NCBI GenBank assembly: GCA_027886175.1
Contig: JAJNNQ010000137.1
Coordinates: forward strand, 6,266,001-6,330,000
DNA from: Phylloscopus collybita
Lineage: Eukaryota > Chordata > Aves > Passeriformes > Phylloscopidae
Direction of reading: 5' to 3'
Length of the DNA: 64,000 nucleotides
Each line of letters starts with the position of its first letter. Within the stretch, counting starts at the first letter, position 1. Of the stretch, positions 38,019 through 50,465 are shown in pieces. A program made the translations under genes and the position numbers. The notes under the pieces were generated by a model. It saw nothing but the letters and a program-made list of their open reading frames with translations. It had not been told where the DNA came from and searched no databases.

Positions 38019-38344
38019 AGCACCTGTCCTGACTCATTCTGGTGGTGTGCTCTGTGACCCTGCTACCTCCAGGACAGTTCCTGGTCCTGTAATAGATCTC
38101 TGCTCACAGAGCTGCTCTTACCCTCACAGGGCTTGACACCTTTCCTTTCCCAGCCAACAAGCTCAATCTACCTATTTATTCTATATTTATTCTGCCAAGC
38201 AGGCAGAAATTCACTGGCCAGGTTCACTGAGTCACTGCTTTTCCTCTTCCCAGCCAGGCAGATGGGCCAGGTTCTCCCAGGTTCACAGCTGCCTCACACC
38301 CCTGGGTGCCCAAAATTGGCCCTCTTACCTGCATCTGTTGGCTG

Positions 38345-38882
38345 CTACTAACTCAGCTGGGACAAAGCCTGGAGACCTGCATCCAGCTCTGGGGCTCACA
38401 GCATCAAAAGGATGTGGATGTGTTACAGTGGGTCCAGAGGAGAGCAACAGAGAGGGTTGGGGCACCTCTCCTATGTGTAAAGGTTGAGAGAGTTTTGGCT
38501 GCTCATCTGGGAGCAGAAAAGGCTCCAGGGAGACTTTATTGTGGTTTCTCAGTACCAAAAAGTGGCTTGTAAGAAAGATGGGGACAAACCTTTTAGCAGG
38601 GCCTGCTGAGATAGGACAAGAGGTGATGGCTTTAAACCAAAAGAGGGTTGGTTTAGATTAGACATAAAAAAGAAGGTTTTTACATTAAGAGAGGTTAAAA
38701 TTGGCGTACATTTCCCAGAGTGGTAGTGGATGCCTCATTCCTGGAAACATTCACAGTCTGTCTGGTTGGACAGGGCTCTGAACAATCTGATCCAATGGAA
38801 AATGTCCCTGCTTGTTGCAGGGGGGTTAAACTAGATGAGGTTTACAAGTCCCTTCCAACTCAAACCACTCTATGATTCTATG
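38345..38882 (+). mobile_element. CR1 LINE, C-terminal polymerase region plus 3' end
   Basis: This is the longest bird-type CR1 copy here. The left part still reads as the C-terminus of the CR1 reverse transcriptase (CIQLWGSQHQKDVDVLQWVQ, then RRATERV). The non-coding tail follows: GAAAGATGGGGACAAACC, TTTTAGCAGGGCCTGCTGAG, AGGACAAGAGG, TTTAAACCAAAAGAGGG, CCTGGAAACATTCACAG, CTTGTTGCAGGGGGGTTAAAC, AGTCCCTTCCAACTCAAACC, then ACTCTATGATTCTATGA, the octamer 3' terminus. The frame is broken, so the copy cannot move by itself. Confidence 0.95.
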
Positions 38883-41800
38883 AGCTGAGCAACAGAAATT
38901 TCTCATTTTTTTTACCAGTCTTCTACGTGTCACGACCATTTTGCAGCCATCAGCTCAGGGATCAGGTTAAAATGTCAGGTACAAGAGCATATCCTTGTAA
39001 ATATTACATTTGCATATAAATTATTTGGTTACTTGTGGTGGGGAAAGGGCTGCTGGACAGTCAGAATCCCTGGCTCTCAAGAGCTGGTCCAGCCCTGCCT
39101 GTACTGGGCCTTGGAGGAGATACCACTATTTATAACCTGCACATTATTTATGGAGCTCACCTTTTCTCATCTGTCTGAGATCCACAACATGCCTCCTGTG
39201 GCTCTGAAGCCATGTGAGGTTTGTAGTGATGGAGAAGCACACACAGACATGGTGGGGCTACAGCCAAACCCGAGGGTGTGGGGTGGCACTGGCTGCTACT
39301 TGCAAAAGCCATTTCTCTCCAAACTGGCAGTTTAACAACACCATGGCCTTGTGTTTGTCAGGTGCAGGAGCAATACACAGAATGGTCTTTGAAGTGCCTC
39401 AGCAGCTGCAACAGCCTCCTGCTAAATGAAAGAAAAATGCTTAAAGCTCCTGTGTGCTGCTCAAATGCACGCACAGCAATGAATATCACAGAGCTGAAAC
39501 TGCCCCCACTGATGCCATGTGTTCATTGAAAAGCCTTGGGAGGCACAAGCCACACTTTACAGTGGCAGCACAAAGAAACTCTTCTCTGCCAGCAGAGTTT
39601 TGTTTACTGTGCCAAGGAAACAAAGCTGATAAATCACTCAATTGAAGGTCTTTCCCTACTGAGACACGGGATAACTCTGCAGCAGTTTGCTAAATGCTCA
39701 GCCCTCAGGTAGAGTGAATTCAAGTGTTCCACACACCTAGAGCAGTACAAGAGTCAGAGAGCCACCTCATCCCCATGCCCAGATGGCATTAATTCATGCC
39801 TAATGTCAGCACATGGTTGAGTTTGTGTCCTTAGAGAACTCCAACTTTATTTTTCCTGTCTTGATAGGAATAGCAGGAAGGCTAATTAAACTCTGAACTG
39901 TTGCTGATACTCATCATTCCTTCCCTACAATGCGAGGCATTATCTCACATTTTAGCACAGGAACTTTGGTTCCCAATAAAAAAACACCCTACTCCTTTTC
40001 CTGTGTGCTCAAGGCATTTCATGCAGAAAATGCAATTAATTTCCTTGCAAGAACACCCAATCAGTGTGATAAAAGCTAACCCAGAGCACAAAAAGATCCC
40101 TCGATCCCTGTGTGAAATGTGCAATCCAGTGCAGCGCTGCTGCACAGGAATTTAGGGAAACAGCACGACCTAGTGTTCCCTCTGCTTCTCACTGCTGCTC
40201 AAAGACTGGTGGTTCCTGAGGATATCCTTGCAAGTACTACCCCTACCAAGCTCCCATGAACACAGGGTTTCCTTCTGTAACTCCAGTTTCTTTTCAATTC
40301 CCCACTGAGGTTTCTCCTCCCTCCAGAAGTTTATGTCCCTGCCTTTGGCACACCTTGCATCTGTGTCTGAAGAGGGAGGATCTGACACAATCCTGTGAAG
40401 GAAGAAGCTGTTCAAAAGCAGCATGGGCTTGGGAAGGAGGCTGCTTCACAGCCACACTGAAAATTATCTTGATGCATTTCCCTTTCCCTCTCTGAGCACT
40501 TACCAGGTTTCTGTGAACATCACTGAATGCAGGATGTGTAGGGAATGCTGGCACCATGTCTCTGCATCCTCTCTGCATGACCCATAAGGAAAGGCTCCAC
40601 CACAGTACCCAAACATGAACACTCGAGAGTCTGGATCTGCTCTGCTCTGCCATCACCAACACAGCCAGAAAAATTTTGGGCAGCTCAACCAGCAGCTTCT
40701 GATTACCATGTTTCAGACAGATCTACTTTTGACCAGCCCTGTTATTCATCCACTCCCAAAAATCTGTCCTTCTGAGACACATCCCTATACTGTAAAAACT
40801 TCCCACTATCTCAGTGGAGGCTTAGGACTGTGTACTTTGAAAGAAGGGCACTGGAATTGCAAAGCAGCCCTAGCCTGTGCAATGCTGCCCTGAGGAACAG
40901 TGTGTTTTCCTGACCTCAGGGTTGATTGCCTCGTCTCCTGGAGGCTGAGAATGCCTGAGAGATTTTTGTTGCAGCCAGTGTAATTGCAAATGCTAGTGCT
41001 GTTCAGGTAAATGGAACAACAGAGGATACTCCTTCCACATGCTCCTCAATAAAGATCTTGATCAGGTGCACCATTAACCAAAGCCAAACCTGCACAAAAT
41101 CGCATACACAGGGAGCTATGAAAGATTTGTGACTTTCTCTGTGGGCAAATTACAACTTTGTGTGTGGACACTGGCAGACCTGGAAAGGGAAGGCAGACTG
41201 GTTTGCAGCCAGCCACAGCTGAGGTCAGATGACCCCTGTGTTTGATATTTGCTGAATGAACAAGCAGTGGTGGAGCTGGTCTTTGAGCAGGACTTCCACA
41301 TGTTCCATGCAGGACCACAGGGTTTGGCCAAGGTCCTCCCTGCAGCATCCAGTGTTACACAGCATGGTGTGGGAGCCATGTGTGGGGCAGCCAGGTTATC
41401 CAGCCCCAGGCTGCCAGCTGTGATCCTCCAGAGAGGGGTGTCAACCTTTGCCTTGGCAAGAGTTTCTTCTCTGTCATATAAACACAAAAGCAAATAACCA
41501 AACCTCAAAACAAGACACAGCTTGCCTAGCCTTGAACACAGGCTGGAGGCAGAGCTGCCCTGACAGCTCCAGTGGCTCAGAGCCCTGCATGTTGACAGAG
41601 ATCTGAGTCAGCCACAAAACTGGGTGAACGGATGGCCTGGCAGCAGATAAAAAGGACAACTCCTTATCTCTCACCCACACCATCTGGGAACCTCACTCCT
41701 TGCCTTCCCAACCCTAATTATTTTTACTGCTTGATCTCAAGAGGTGTTTCTGGCACAACCCATAACCAAGTGAGCCTGCTGTTCCTCCCTCTCTCGCTAG

Positions 41801-44569
41801 CAGTTTGCTTTTCAGCCACTTTATTACCATCTTCACCTGCGAATCAGATAATGGCTCATGTGATCCCAGAGCATTAGTCCCGCTTGTGTTGTCGCAAGCT
41901 TTTGGACATTCCAATTTTCAGGGGATTATATGCAAAGCAGAAAAACATCAGCCATGCCTTTCATGCTTTCTCCAAGTCTTTCTTTTCCCTGGGGACAACT
42001 CTTTTATCTCAGGGAGCCTTACAGAGAAATCAGCAATTCAATTGCGCTATTTTTTGGCCTTTAATTCCAAATACTTATTCTTGTTTGATCACGTCATGCA
42101 GCAACTCACAGGAAAATAATGAAATTGCTCCTGGTTGCAGATGCCAGTTGCTTGCTAAAGCAGGCTGCACTCTTTTGTACGCTCTGACCTTCTTTTGTGC
42201 AGTCCTTCAACCTGTCAGCCGTGAGGTCTGTTTCTGTGAAATGCAGACTTTAACTTGTTTTAGGTGTGAGTTCATCAGGTCTGAGCTGGTTTAGCTTTAA
42301 GCTCATTCTGAGATCCTGCTGATGAACTTCAGTGAAAGGAAAGGGTAAGCCTAGGATGTGACTCAAGCGGGCTCCAAGCACCTGTCCTGCAGGAGAGGCT
42401 CTTGGGAACAGACCTTTGCTCACTCTGTCCTGCAGCAGGAGAGAGGCTGCAGGACTCAGAGTGTTGCAGGGCAGATCAGCTGATTGCAATGATCCCTCCT
42501 GAAGAGATAATCTATAGTTAATCAACACAGTGTGTAAGACACTCACAAGCCAGCTGAAACTTGCCTGCAGCCCAAACTGTCAACGAGCATGGATCTCAGC
42601 CATCTATTCCATAATCACACCCTTCTGGGATGGACACCTGCAAATATTGTCACCCTGTGTCCACTGCAACCCAACACTGCTTCCAACTCACCTGTGTGGG
42701 TCTTGCTGTGCAGAGTAAAGGCTGAGGGGTGTGTGAATGAGCTCACAGGGCACTGCCTAGTGTGGAGTCCTCCCAGCCTGCAGAGCAGAGGCAGAGGGGA
42801 GCACCCCTCTGGGCTTGGACCTTGGGACCTGCCCTCAGCCACCTGAGGGGAGCCAGCCAAGCACAGACCCCACCAAAACCCTGTGCTGAATCAGGGTCTT
42901 GATGGCACAAAGCAGAACAACTTTGTTAATTACTGCACTTGTAAATCTTTAACTGAACTGAAAATTGTAAGACAAGTAATTTATTTTATGCACAGATTGT
43001 ATCTATTTTAATAAGATCCAAAAATAGAGCTTTAACATGGTGGCTTTAAGCTCTGACATTGCACAGGGGTTTTTTTAATGCAAAATTTTCCAGGATGTTT
43101 AATGAAGCTGTTTTTTTCCTAGAGTGAAAGATTGTGTTTTGTCTCCCAGTGCACTGAAGGGACCCAAGGGCTCTTGAGTCCCACCTGACTGGCCAGTCAG
43201 GGGTTTGAGTCGCTCTCCTGGCTCCTCTCATTCAGGGTCTAATCCTGCCTTGCTAGGGAAAGAGTCTCAGGGTGCAGAGGTACCTTCAGGGTCTGAGGCA
43301 ATTCCAGCTCCATCATGATTTTTTATTCTGTGTAAGACAACCCCATCTCAATTCCCTGTCCAAACTATGAGATGGTAAAACACAGCACTTCCAGGTGCCT
43401 TGGAGATCTCTGAGACTCTGATGTGCCACTTGGCTGAACCAGTGATGTTCTGCCAGTCTGCAGGAGTCTTCCCAGTACTTACTGGTGTAGGAGACAATGT
43501 TGTCACCTTGCATACAAGGGGCCACAGAGGCGTATTCAGTGCGAGGGACAAAAACCATTGCTGCCAAGAGTTACAGGAGAAGATGAAGATGAGCATTTGG
43601 GAGATTGGTTTAGCTCCTCTTGGGGGAGGATCCCCCAGGTTTGATCTCCAAGAGCTGAAATGACCTTCTGTTATGAAAGCCATGGTCACTGGCAAAGTGA
43701 TGTCAGGGATGCTGTGAGCACACAGGCTCCTCCCTCTGCGGATTTCCCAGTGGGCATTCCCCACACAGCTTCGTTAATATAATCAAGGCCAGGACTTATT
43801 TAGTGCTCATCCAGTCACAGCCATTGCAAGGGGACTGATTATAGGCTACTCTCCTGGGCACTCTTTCAGTCTGGGACCTGCTGGAGGAGAATAAATAGCA
43901 CGGCAGCTGCACCGAGGAGGTATTCCTGTGTGACAGAGAAGCTAAGGCCCATGTCAAGGCCTTGCTAATTGCTCAAATTATTGCTGCTGTTAACAGGGTA
44001 GCAAATTATGTCAGGGAGCCTTTTAGTAGTCATACTACTCCACCTACAAATGATATACACTCCTGAATTAAGGCTGACAAACAGTAATAAAAAGGAGTTG
44101 AATTAATAAAATCTGGATGCTGAGAATAAACATCGAATTTATAGCAAACAACAGCTGAAATATTGACTTTGGCAAAATAAAAACTTAAGAGAGAAAGAGG
44201 AAAATGTTATGGAGAGAAGATTAAGAGCACAATAATGGCTTAGGGCAAGTTTTACCAAGGAATTTGGAAATGCTCCTCAGACATGTCTGTGTGCAGCCAA
44301 GTTTTGGTCTGCACTGATGCAGCTGCAAATGCCCTCTCCTGTCAGAGGCTATTGGAACTAGAGAAATGATCTCAAGAGCTAAGATGCCAAGGCTTCAGTG
44401 CTGAAAGTATCCTTTCTTCTCATGCTACTGGAATAATAAATATCACCACTCCATCTGCTTCTCCTCATTGGGTAGAATTCTTCCACACTGTGGTGGTGTC
44501 AATGGGTGCAGCAGACCAGGGATGTGCATTCTGAGCAATACAGACATTCTTTTTTGGAGAAGTAGGAAT
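38883..44569. other. Unique non-coding stretch
   Basis: No gene or further mobile element is recognised. Open frames of up to about 138 codons occur (41116-41508 reverse, 41884-42294, 43348-43764 reverse) with no domain. There is an 18-bp perfect palindrome at 43184-43201. AT-rich sequence lies at 43960-44200. Confidence 0.55.
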
Positions 44570-44685
44570 GGTACCCCCATCTTATTATCAGGTAACTGAA
44601 ACTGAGAGATAGGGACAACTTTTCCTGAGGAGGTCAAAGGTGTTAATAGGAATTGGATCTGTAAAACCTTAGCTCTTCTTTCTCA
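44570..44685 (-). mobile_element. MIR SINE fragment, reverse orientation
   Basis: ACCCCCATCTTATTATCAGG, then TAACTGAAACTGAGAGATAG, GGACAAC..TTCCTGAGGAGGTCAAAGG and ATAGGAATTGGATCTG. This follows the reverse complement of MIR (CCCCATTTTACAGATGAGGAAACTGAGGCACAGAGAG ... GGAATTGAACCC). It is diverged. Confidence 0.45.
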
Positions 44686-47435
44686 TGGAAAAGCCCCCTT
44701 TTCCTCTGAGTCCAAAGAATGATGTACTTAGACCACTGTACCTACCACACACACAAAGGACCTGGCTAAGTTACAGCAGTAAGAAATAGGACTTAGTTAC
44801 CCAAATCACTGACTTCACTGTTTTAGGTGATCCATGCAGAGACCCAGCACCACATTTGCATCTGCCTGTCCCTTAAAGCTGGAAGTCTTTAAGTCTAAGT
44901 CTTCATGTCTCATGCCAGAAAGTCTGACCTGAGAGATGAGCCTTCTCCTCAGACTTCCCATCATTACAGCTCCCATAAGGAATTCAATTCTGTGCCCTAT
45001 CTTCTTGCTTACACCATCAGAGACTGCCAGTGTACAAGATACCAACACCATCTCCCTCCCCCTACGTATAGAAATGTGTAGATGTCACACTGCTTTGAGC
45101 AAACTGATAAAACACCTTGGGCTCCAGGGGCTGGAGAGCCTCTGCTGTTTTTGTCAAAAACTTAATTCTTTGAAGTCTTTTTAACAAAGCTTTTCTTGGT
45201 GGATATTTTTGTTTGTTTGTTTGTTTGTTTGTGGGTTGTTGGGTCTTCTTTCGAGAAGGATTGGTTGCAGGGGCTTCTGGGTTTGATTTACTCAAAATCT
45301 AGACTTGCCCAACCTGAAATACGCTTTATGTGCTCTCCTCTTCCACTGAATGATGTCATCGCATGAAACAAGTGGCAATTAATACATTCTTAAGAGTATT
45401 TATGAGTAAATAGCTGTGGTTTACCACAGTGGGATGAGGAGTTTGGAGGCATCCTTGGTGTGTGCAGTAGGTTTTCCTGCAGGGGGATGGACACTGCTGT
45501 GGCAGTGCTGTGTAAGAGCTCACCTTTAATCACCCCTCCCCTGTTTTCTAAGTCCTCTACTGAACAGGGATTTTTGGTCTCTCTGGAGGCATTAGAGTCT
45601 ATAATCTCATTAGCAGTAGCAGGCTGCATTTCCATCTTCCTATGTGACAACCTAAAAGCTTTTAGAAAACAGCTGCTTGTAAGGACAGCACCTATGAATG
45701 CAAGGGAAATGGCAATGCTCTCCATTTCTTGGTTGTATTCTCAGCTCTCTGCTAGTTTTCCATGGACTCCTTTTTGACTGGAATGCTAAAATGCCTCTTT
45801 GCTCCCTAAACCAGCACAATCAAAGGCTGACACAATCCCTGCAGCAGAGAACTGGTGGCTTTGCAATAATTAACAGCAGAGCCTTGCCAAGCATGCAACA
45901 GTCCAGTGCTTGCAGTAACCTCCCTTTAACGTATTTAATCTTCTTAGTGAGGTGTAGGTTACATCACCTCAAACCAACCTTGAAAGCTCCTGATCAGCCA
46001 CATCAATACCACGAGCCTTGCTGGTGGTTTGGTGTCCCAGCCTTGCTAAGCTCTGCAGCAGCAAATTAACAGAGCACAGCTGGTGCTTTCAAAAGCTTCA
46101 CATTCAGAGTAACTGATACAGATTTGGAATCCCTGATGGGTTATGAGCAGAAGATGACTGTTCATGCCCAGGGTAGGAGAGGCTGATATTATCAGCATCA
46201 GTGTTATTACTGAAAGTTCGTTTTTGCCTCTGATTTTAAACAAACCCTAGTGCACTGGTGTTGCTTGCTTGTAGTAATTTTAAGAGGCTTAATACCAATG
46301 AGGTTGAAAGACTGCTGAGACTTCCTGGGACAACAGCTCGTGGGTTGATGACAAGTATGCATAAGAAATAGCTGGGTTTAATAGCTTTATTTAATTATAG
46401 CAACTTCATTCAAAGTGGGCATGAGGAACAAAAGGGAGTAAAGTCCTCGGAAGTCATGGCAGTGTCCTCCTTGATGCCAGTGAGGCTGCATGAATCTTGC
46501 ACAGCCAACCCTCAGGAATAGCCAAGATGCATTTGGGAGCTCCCATCACCCATTAAAGTAAGCTTGATTTTATGTGACTGAAAATGGCACTGCATTGTCC
46601 ATCTGTACAACACTTCCTGTCCTGCAGGAAAGGAAGGCTACAAAAAGGTGAGAAAATCTCTACAGTGTTGCCCAGCTTGTAAATCTGTCCAAGTAGCAAA
46701 TACTTCATTTAAAAGTGTTTTCAATGTTTTAGAAAGGATTTTTAATTAAAAATAATTATTTAGGGCTATAATGAAACTGGGGAGAATTAGATCCTGGGAG
46801 AGGTAATTCCGTTCGCAAGAAAGATTGATACAAGACATACAGCCTTGGGCTTTGGGGCCCTTCTGTCTCACTCAGGCATTGCATTACTGAAATGTGAAAT
46901 GATTAGCCATAAGCAGGTCATCCAGATCTCCTAAAATAAGAGTCTAAGTTCCCCCAAAAGCCAACAGAAAAAGGGAAAGCCTTCCAGAGACCACTACAGG
47001 TAGCATTCTTCATCCAAACTAACCCATCTCCTGATTTAACTACCTTCCACCTACCAGAGACACAGGCTGTGTGGTTGGGAGACTGGGATTTTAGGCTTTC
47101 TTGGGGGAATGTTGCAGCTGATTCCATTCCATGAAGAATGTCCCTCATGGTAGCTCAGATGTCCTTCTTGTCCTCTGTTCCAGTGAGCTTTGTGTTGACA
47201 TAGCCCTAACTCATTGCAAACATTTCTCTAGTTTTTCATCTCAACACTAAAATGTGAAATGGTGTTCAAGCTTTGTGTTTGCACCAGGGGCACCCTGTGG
47301 TTCTCCCTGGGTCTGACAGGGAGTTGGGTCCTTTTACTCCTCATGCACAGGGAGGTTGGTTCATGTGCTCCATTGTGCAGACTGAGATGAGAGCTTGAGA
47401 GAAAAAAATCCTCAAATTCCCTTCCGAGCACAGCG
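44686..47435. other. Non-coding stretch with (TTTG)n
   Basis: No gene is supported. It holds a (TTTG)6 repeat at 45207-45231 and a near-perfect 24-bp palindrome at 46613-46636. Confidence 0.55.
45207..45231. repeat. (TTTG)6 microsatellite
   Basis: Six TTTG units, ending GTGGG. Confidence 0.92.
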
Positions 47436-47520
47436 TCATGGAATGGTTTGGATTGGAAGGGATCTTAAAAATAATTAGTTTCCAACCCACCTGCCACGGA
47501 TACAGACCTTCCAATAGAAG
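47436..47520 (-). mobile_element. CR1 LINE 3' end, reverse orientation
   Basis: TCATGGAATGGTTTGGATTG, GAAGGGATCTTAAAAATAAT, TAGTTTCCAACCCACCTGCC and ACCTTCCAATAGAAG are the reverse complement of the CR1 3' end (CTAGTGGAAGG..GGCAGG..GTTGGAA..GATC..AAGG..CCTTCCAACCCAAACCATTC). It is very short. The similarity ends about 47 bp before the 39-T run. Confidence 0.82.
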
Positions 47521-47565
47521 ATTTTCTAGTGTAGAAACATGTGATTTTAAATTTGGGCGTTGTTG

Positions 47566-47566
<1 letters not shown>

Positions 47567-47605
<39 letters not shown>
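47567..47605. repeat. Poly-T tract (39 nt)
   Basis: An uninterrupted run of 39 T, the longest homopolymer in the window. On the reverse strand it would be a poly-A tail, but I see no AATAAA just upstream on that strand and no target-site duplication. Slippage expansion is the simpler explanation. Confidence 0.95.
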
Positions 47606-48458
47606 CAGGAAACAAAACTTGAGAGACTTCTGGACCTTCTCACAGGAGCCTGGAGAAGGAGGTGTCCCTGTGCCAGCACTGAAAGTCCTGCCTGGGACAG
47701 GGGCTTGAGCACAGTGTCCTACTTGGTGACTAGTCACCCTGACACACTTCTTCCCACTGCTGGCCTGGGAAACCTACTGTGGAGATTTTTGTTAAAACAA
47801 ACCTATTTTGATAATTTTTTGACAGTCTCTCATTTCTGACAGCACTTCCCACAGCGGCTCTTCCCTGGCTAGCCTCAGCCTGCTTTGACAATATCCACAG
47901 GGAACCTGCAGGGAAAAGCCTCCTGGCAGCAATTAGCACCTTCTAGTCCAAGCCAGTGAGTGGCTGCATCACTCTCTGATATCCCTGCAGTCTGACACAG
48001 CACTGCAGTCCCCAGACGGTGTGTGGGGAAGGACACTGCCACCAGCCATCCTGCCACCAAGGAGGAAGAGGAAAGGGGTAAAGCCAGGTGCCCAGCACCA
48101 AATCAAAGGGTTCCTTACACCAAGTACTGAGCTGAAAACTTCCCACCTGAACCAAATGGCAGGTTCTGAGCATCTAAGTTCAGCAGGAAAACCAAACTAC
48201 TCTGGGGACACTGAGTGTCCTGCTGAGGGTGTCCTAAGGGTGGGGCTTCCAGGCTACTGGGCATGGTCTGACCCTTTGAGGTTGTTTTGGGGTTACAGAA
48301 GAGCTGGACCCCCAAAGGAAATGATGTGAGGAGCCGACCCGGCAGAGGGAGAAGCTGGGAGGCAAGGGGCAAATCTCTGTATCCCTGCAGAGCAGCCGCT
48401 GAAGGCAGCAGTTTGCCAGCTCGGACAGTCTCCTGACCTGGAAGCCTTTAGAGAGGTT

Positions 48459-48497
48459 GAAAGAGACGTGATTTGTAAATAAATCACGATGTCTTTC
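48459..48497. other. Perfect-loop hairpin, 14 paired bases
   Basis: Left arm 48459-48474 (GAAAGAGACGTGATTT) and right arm 48481-48497 (AAATCACGATGTCTTTC) pair as 8 bp, a small internal loop and 6 bp, around a 6-nt loop (GTAAAT). It is shorter than a normal pre-miRNA hairpin. An RNA role or a cruciform is speculative. Confidence 0.6.
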
Positions 48498-48659
48498 ACA
48501 GAGGTGCTACTTCCGAGGAGCAGTCTCTTGTTTTGGGGGCGAAATGTCGCGTAAGCAGCTGGACATTGAGGTTTTACCAAGCCCTTCGAAAATGGGGTTT
48601 CTCCCTCATTTCCCTCAGCTTACTGCCATCTAGTGAAACTTGCTGGGAAGGCGATTAAG

Positions 48660-48696
48660 CCCCTTCCCCCCCCGCCCTCCTTGCCCCCAAAAACCC
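48660..48696 (-). promoter_or_regulatory. G-quadruplex motif on the reverse strand
   Basis: The + strand has runs of C (CCCC, eight C, CCC, CCCCC, CCC) separated by 1-6 bases. The reverse strand therefore fits the G3+N1-7 rule with five runs. It lies about 160 bp from the hairpin and beside several CpGs. It may be regulatory, but this is unproven. Confidence 0.55.
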
Positions 48697-50351
48697 ATAA
48701 AAAGCAGGGGGATGTCCTTTCAGGCAGTTGTTCCAGGCAAGTCAGTGTGCAGCAGGGGAGGGACAGGCACACAGGAAGATGCTTTGTCCTTGATGATCCC
48801 ATTTCTGGGTTTACTGACTCTGCAGAGTTTTTAGATCAAAGAGAGGCTTACCCAGCTGCCCTGCATGACTTTTGTTCACATGATAATCCCTGTGGATCCC
48901 CCTGAAATAGGCAAAACTATGGACCCTTTACCTTAGCTGGAGAGGAGAGAGCCTCACGTGTGGCTGCATTGGTGAATGGGAGTTGCCAAAGCAGTTTGTT
49001 TTCTTAAAACAGGTTAGTAAGAAGGAGCTGGGCTCCCTTTTCCTGTTTTTAATCTTTAGAATACAATTATGGATGCCAGTGTGATCAGAAGGTGGAAATC
49101 TGGATGAGGGCTATGGGCAGGTTGAAGCACGAGAGGTGTGCTGAGCTGACAGCCAGACCCAAAACATGGAATGGCAGCCTAGGAACAGGAGTCCAGGGAA
49201 GAGAACAGGGAAAAGTCTCCTGGCTTTACCAGGAGAACCCCAGCTTCTCAAACACAGAATGAGATGTTTTCTGCTCAGAACTCCTATTCAGAAAGTTTTT
49301 ATTATAAAGAAGAGCTTAGTGAGCTGCATTAAAACATAGCCAACATGTTTCTTTCTGATATATGAAAAGCTACTTATTTCCCATTCCATACAAGAAATAG
49401 CTAATTGCTAAAGAAGTATGGCCTTTCTAAAGAAGTATGGCTTTTCAGCACTTGCACTGAATTCAATGCATCCTGAAAATTAAGCTCCAAGTGGCCAATT
49501 CTCCTAGTTCTGTGTGCTCCATGAAGAGCACAGGGCGGCCTCAGATCCCATTCTGCCTTCAAGAAAAGAAAAAAACAGGGATTAATCTGTTTGAAAAATG
49601 TACAGACAGTAAGACTGTTCCACAAATATAGATCTGTTTTGTGTCCTGCATGTTGTGCAAGTATCCTGACTGCAGCTGTCATGTGATGTATTATCCCAAA
49701 GCAGTGGGACAGATAACTTCACAACAATGGAGAAGGCAAACAGGAACAGACTAGCTCTTAAATATCAAGATAGAGTTGAAGGAACTGAGGACCTTGCAGG
49801 AGATATTTTCATGGCTAGATCATGTCAGACCTGATTAGGAGTCAGATAAAAACTGCATAGGAGGGGTCAGGGAGGGGATGCAGCCTTCGCTCAGCTCTCA
49901 GATTGGAAGAAATGCCCACATCTGAAGGTCTTAATGCTGAAGGTTTGGAGGATAAATTTTTCACTCTGTCAGGTCAAAAGAAGGTGACTGTTGAGGTGTG
50001 GGGGTTGAAAGACTTGCTGTGGATGTCTTACCAATTGAGGAACGTTGGACTGGAGGTCTCTCAAGATTTATTTGCTAATTTTGGTTTATTTTTTTAAGCA
50101 AAGACAGCAATGTAAGAAGTGGGCTGTCTTCATACATGAACAGAGATAAATGTGATGATCCTGTGACAATCAAGTACTTTCAATGCCAAGTTTTTATGAA
50201 GCAAGGAAGGATAATATTTTTCTACAACTAACACCTATCAGAGCCATCATCAGATGGTGGGAGGGTTTTGCATGCTTACTCTACACTAACACACACAAAG
50301 TTGAGCCACAGCCCAATGCCTGCACCATGACTGAGACGTAACTCAGACTTT

Positions 50352-50465
50352 GAGTGACCTGACCTGGTAGTGGAAGGTATCCCTGACCATGGAAGGGGGT
50401 TTGGAACTGAGGAGGTTAACAGCCATTTCCAACCCAAACCGATCCCATTCTAGGATGCTGTGACT
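50352..50465 (+). mobile_element. CR1 LINE 3' end
   Basis: GACCTGACCTGGTAGTGGAAG, TATCCCTGACCATGGAAGGG, GGTTTGGAACTGAGGAGG and ATTTCCAACCCAAACC, ending CATTCTAGGATGCTGTGAC. The order and words match the last ~110 nt of bird CR1. The terminal octamers are decayed. Confidence 0.85.

Larger units (their letters stand above)
47606..50351. other. Unique non-coding stretch with a structured GC-rich patch
   Basis: No gene is recognised. The patch at 48459-48696 holds a hairpin, CpGs and a G-quadruplex motif. A 19-bp tandem duplication lies at 49408-49445. Confidence 0.55.

Noticed and set aside
43921..43980. ACAGAGAAGCTAAGG..CAAGGCC, like reverse MIR
   Set aside because: Only a few words match and no MIR flank could be followed.
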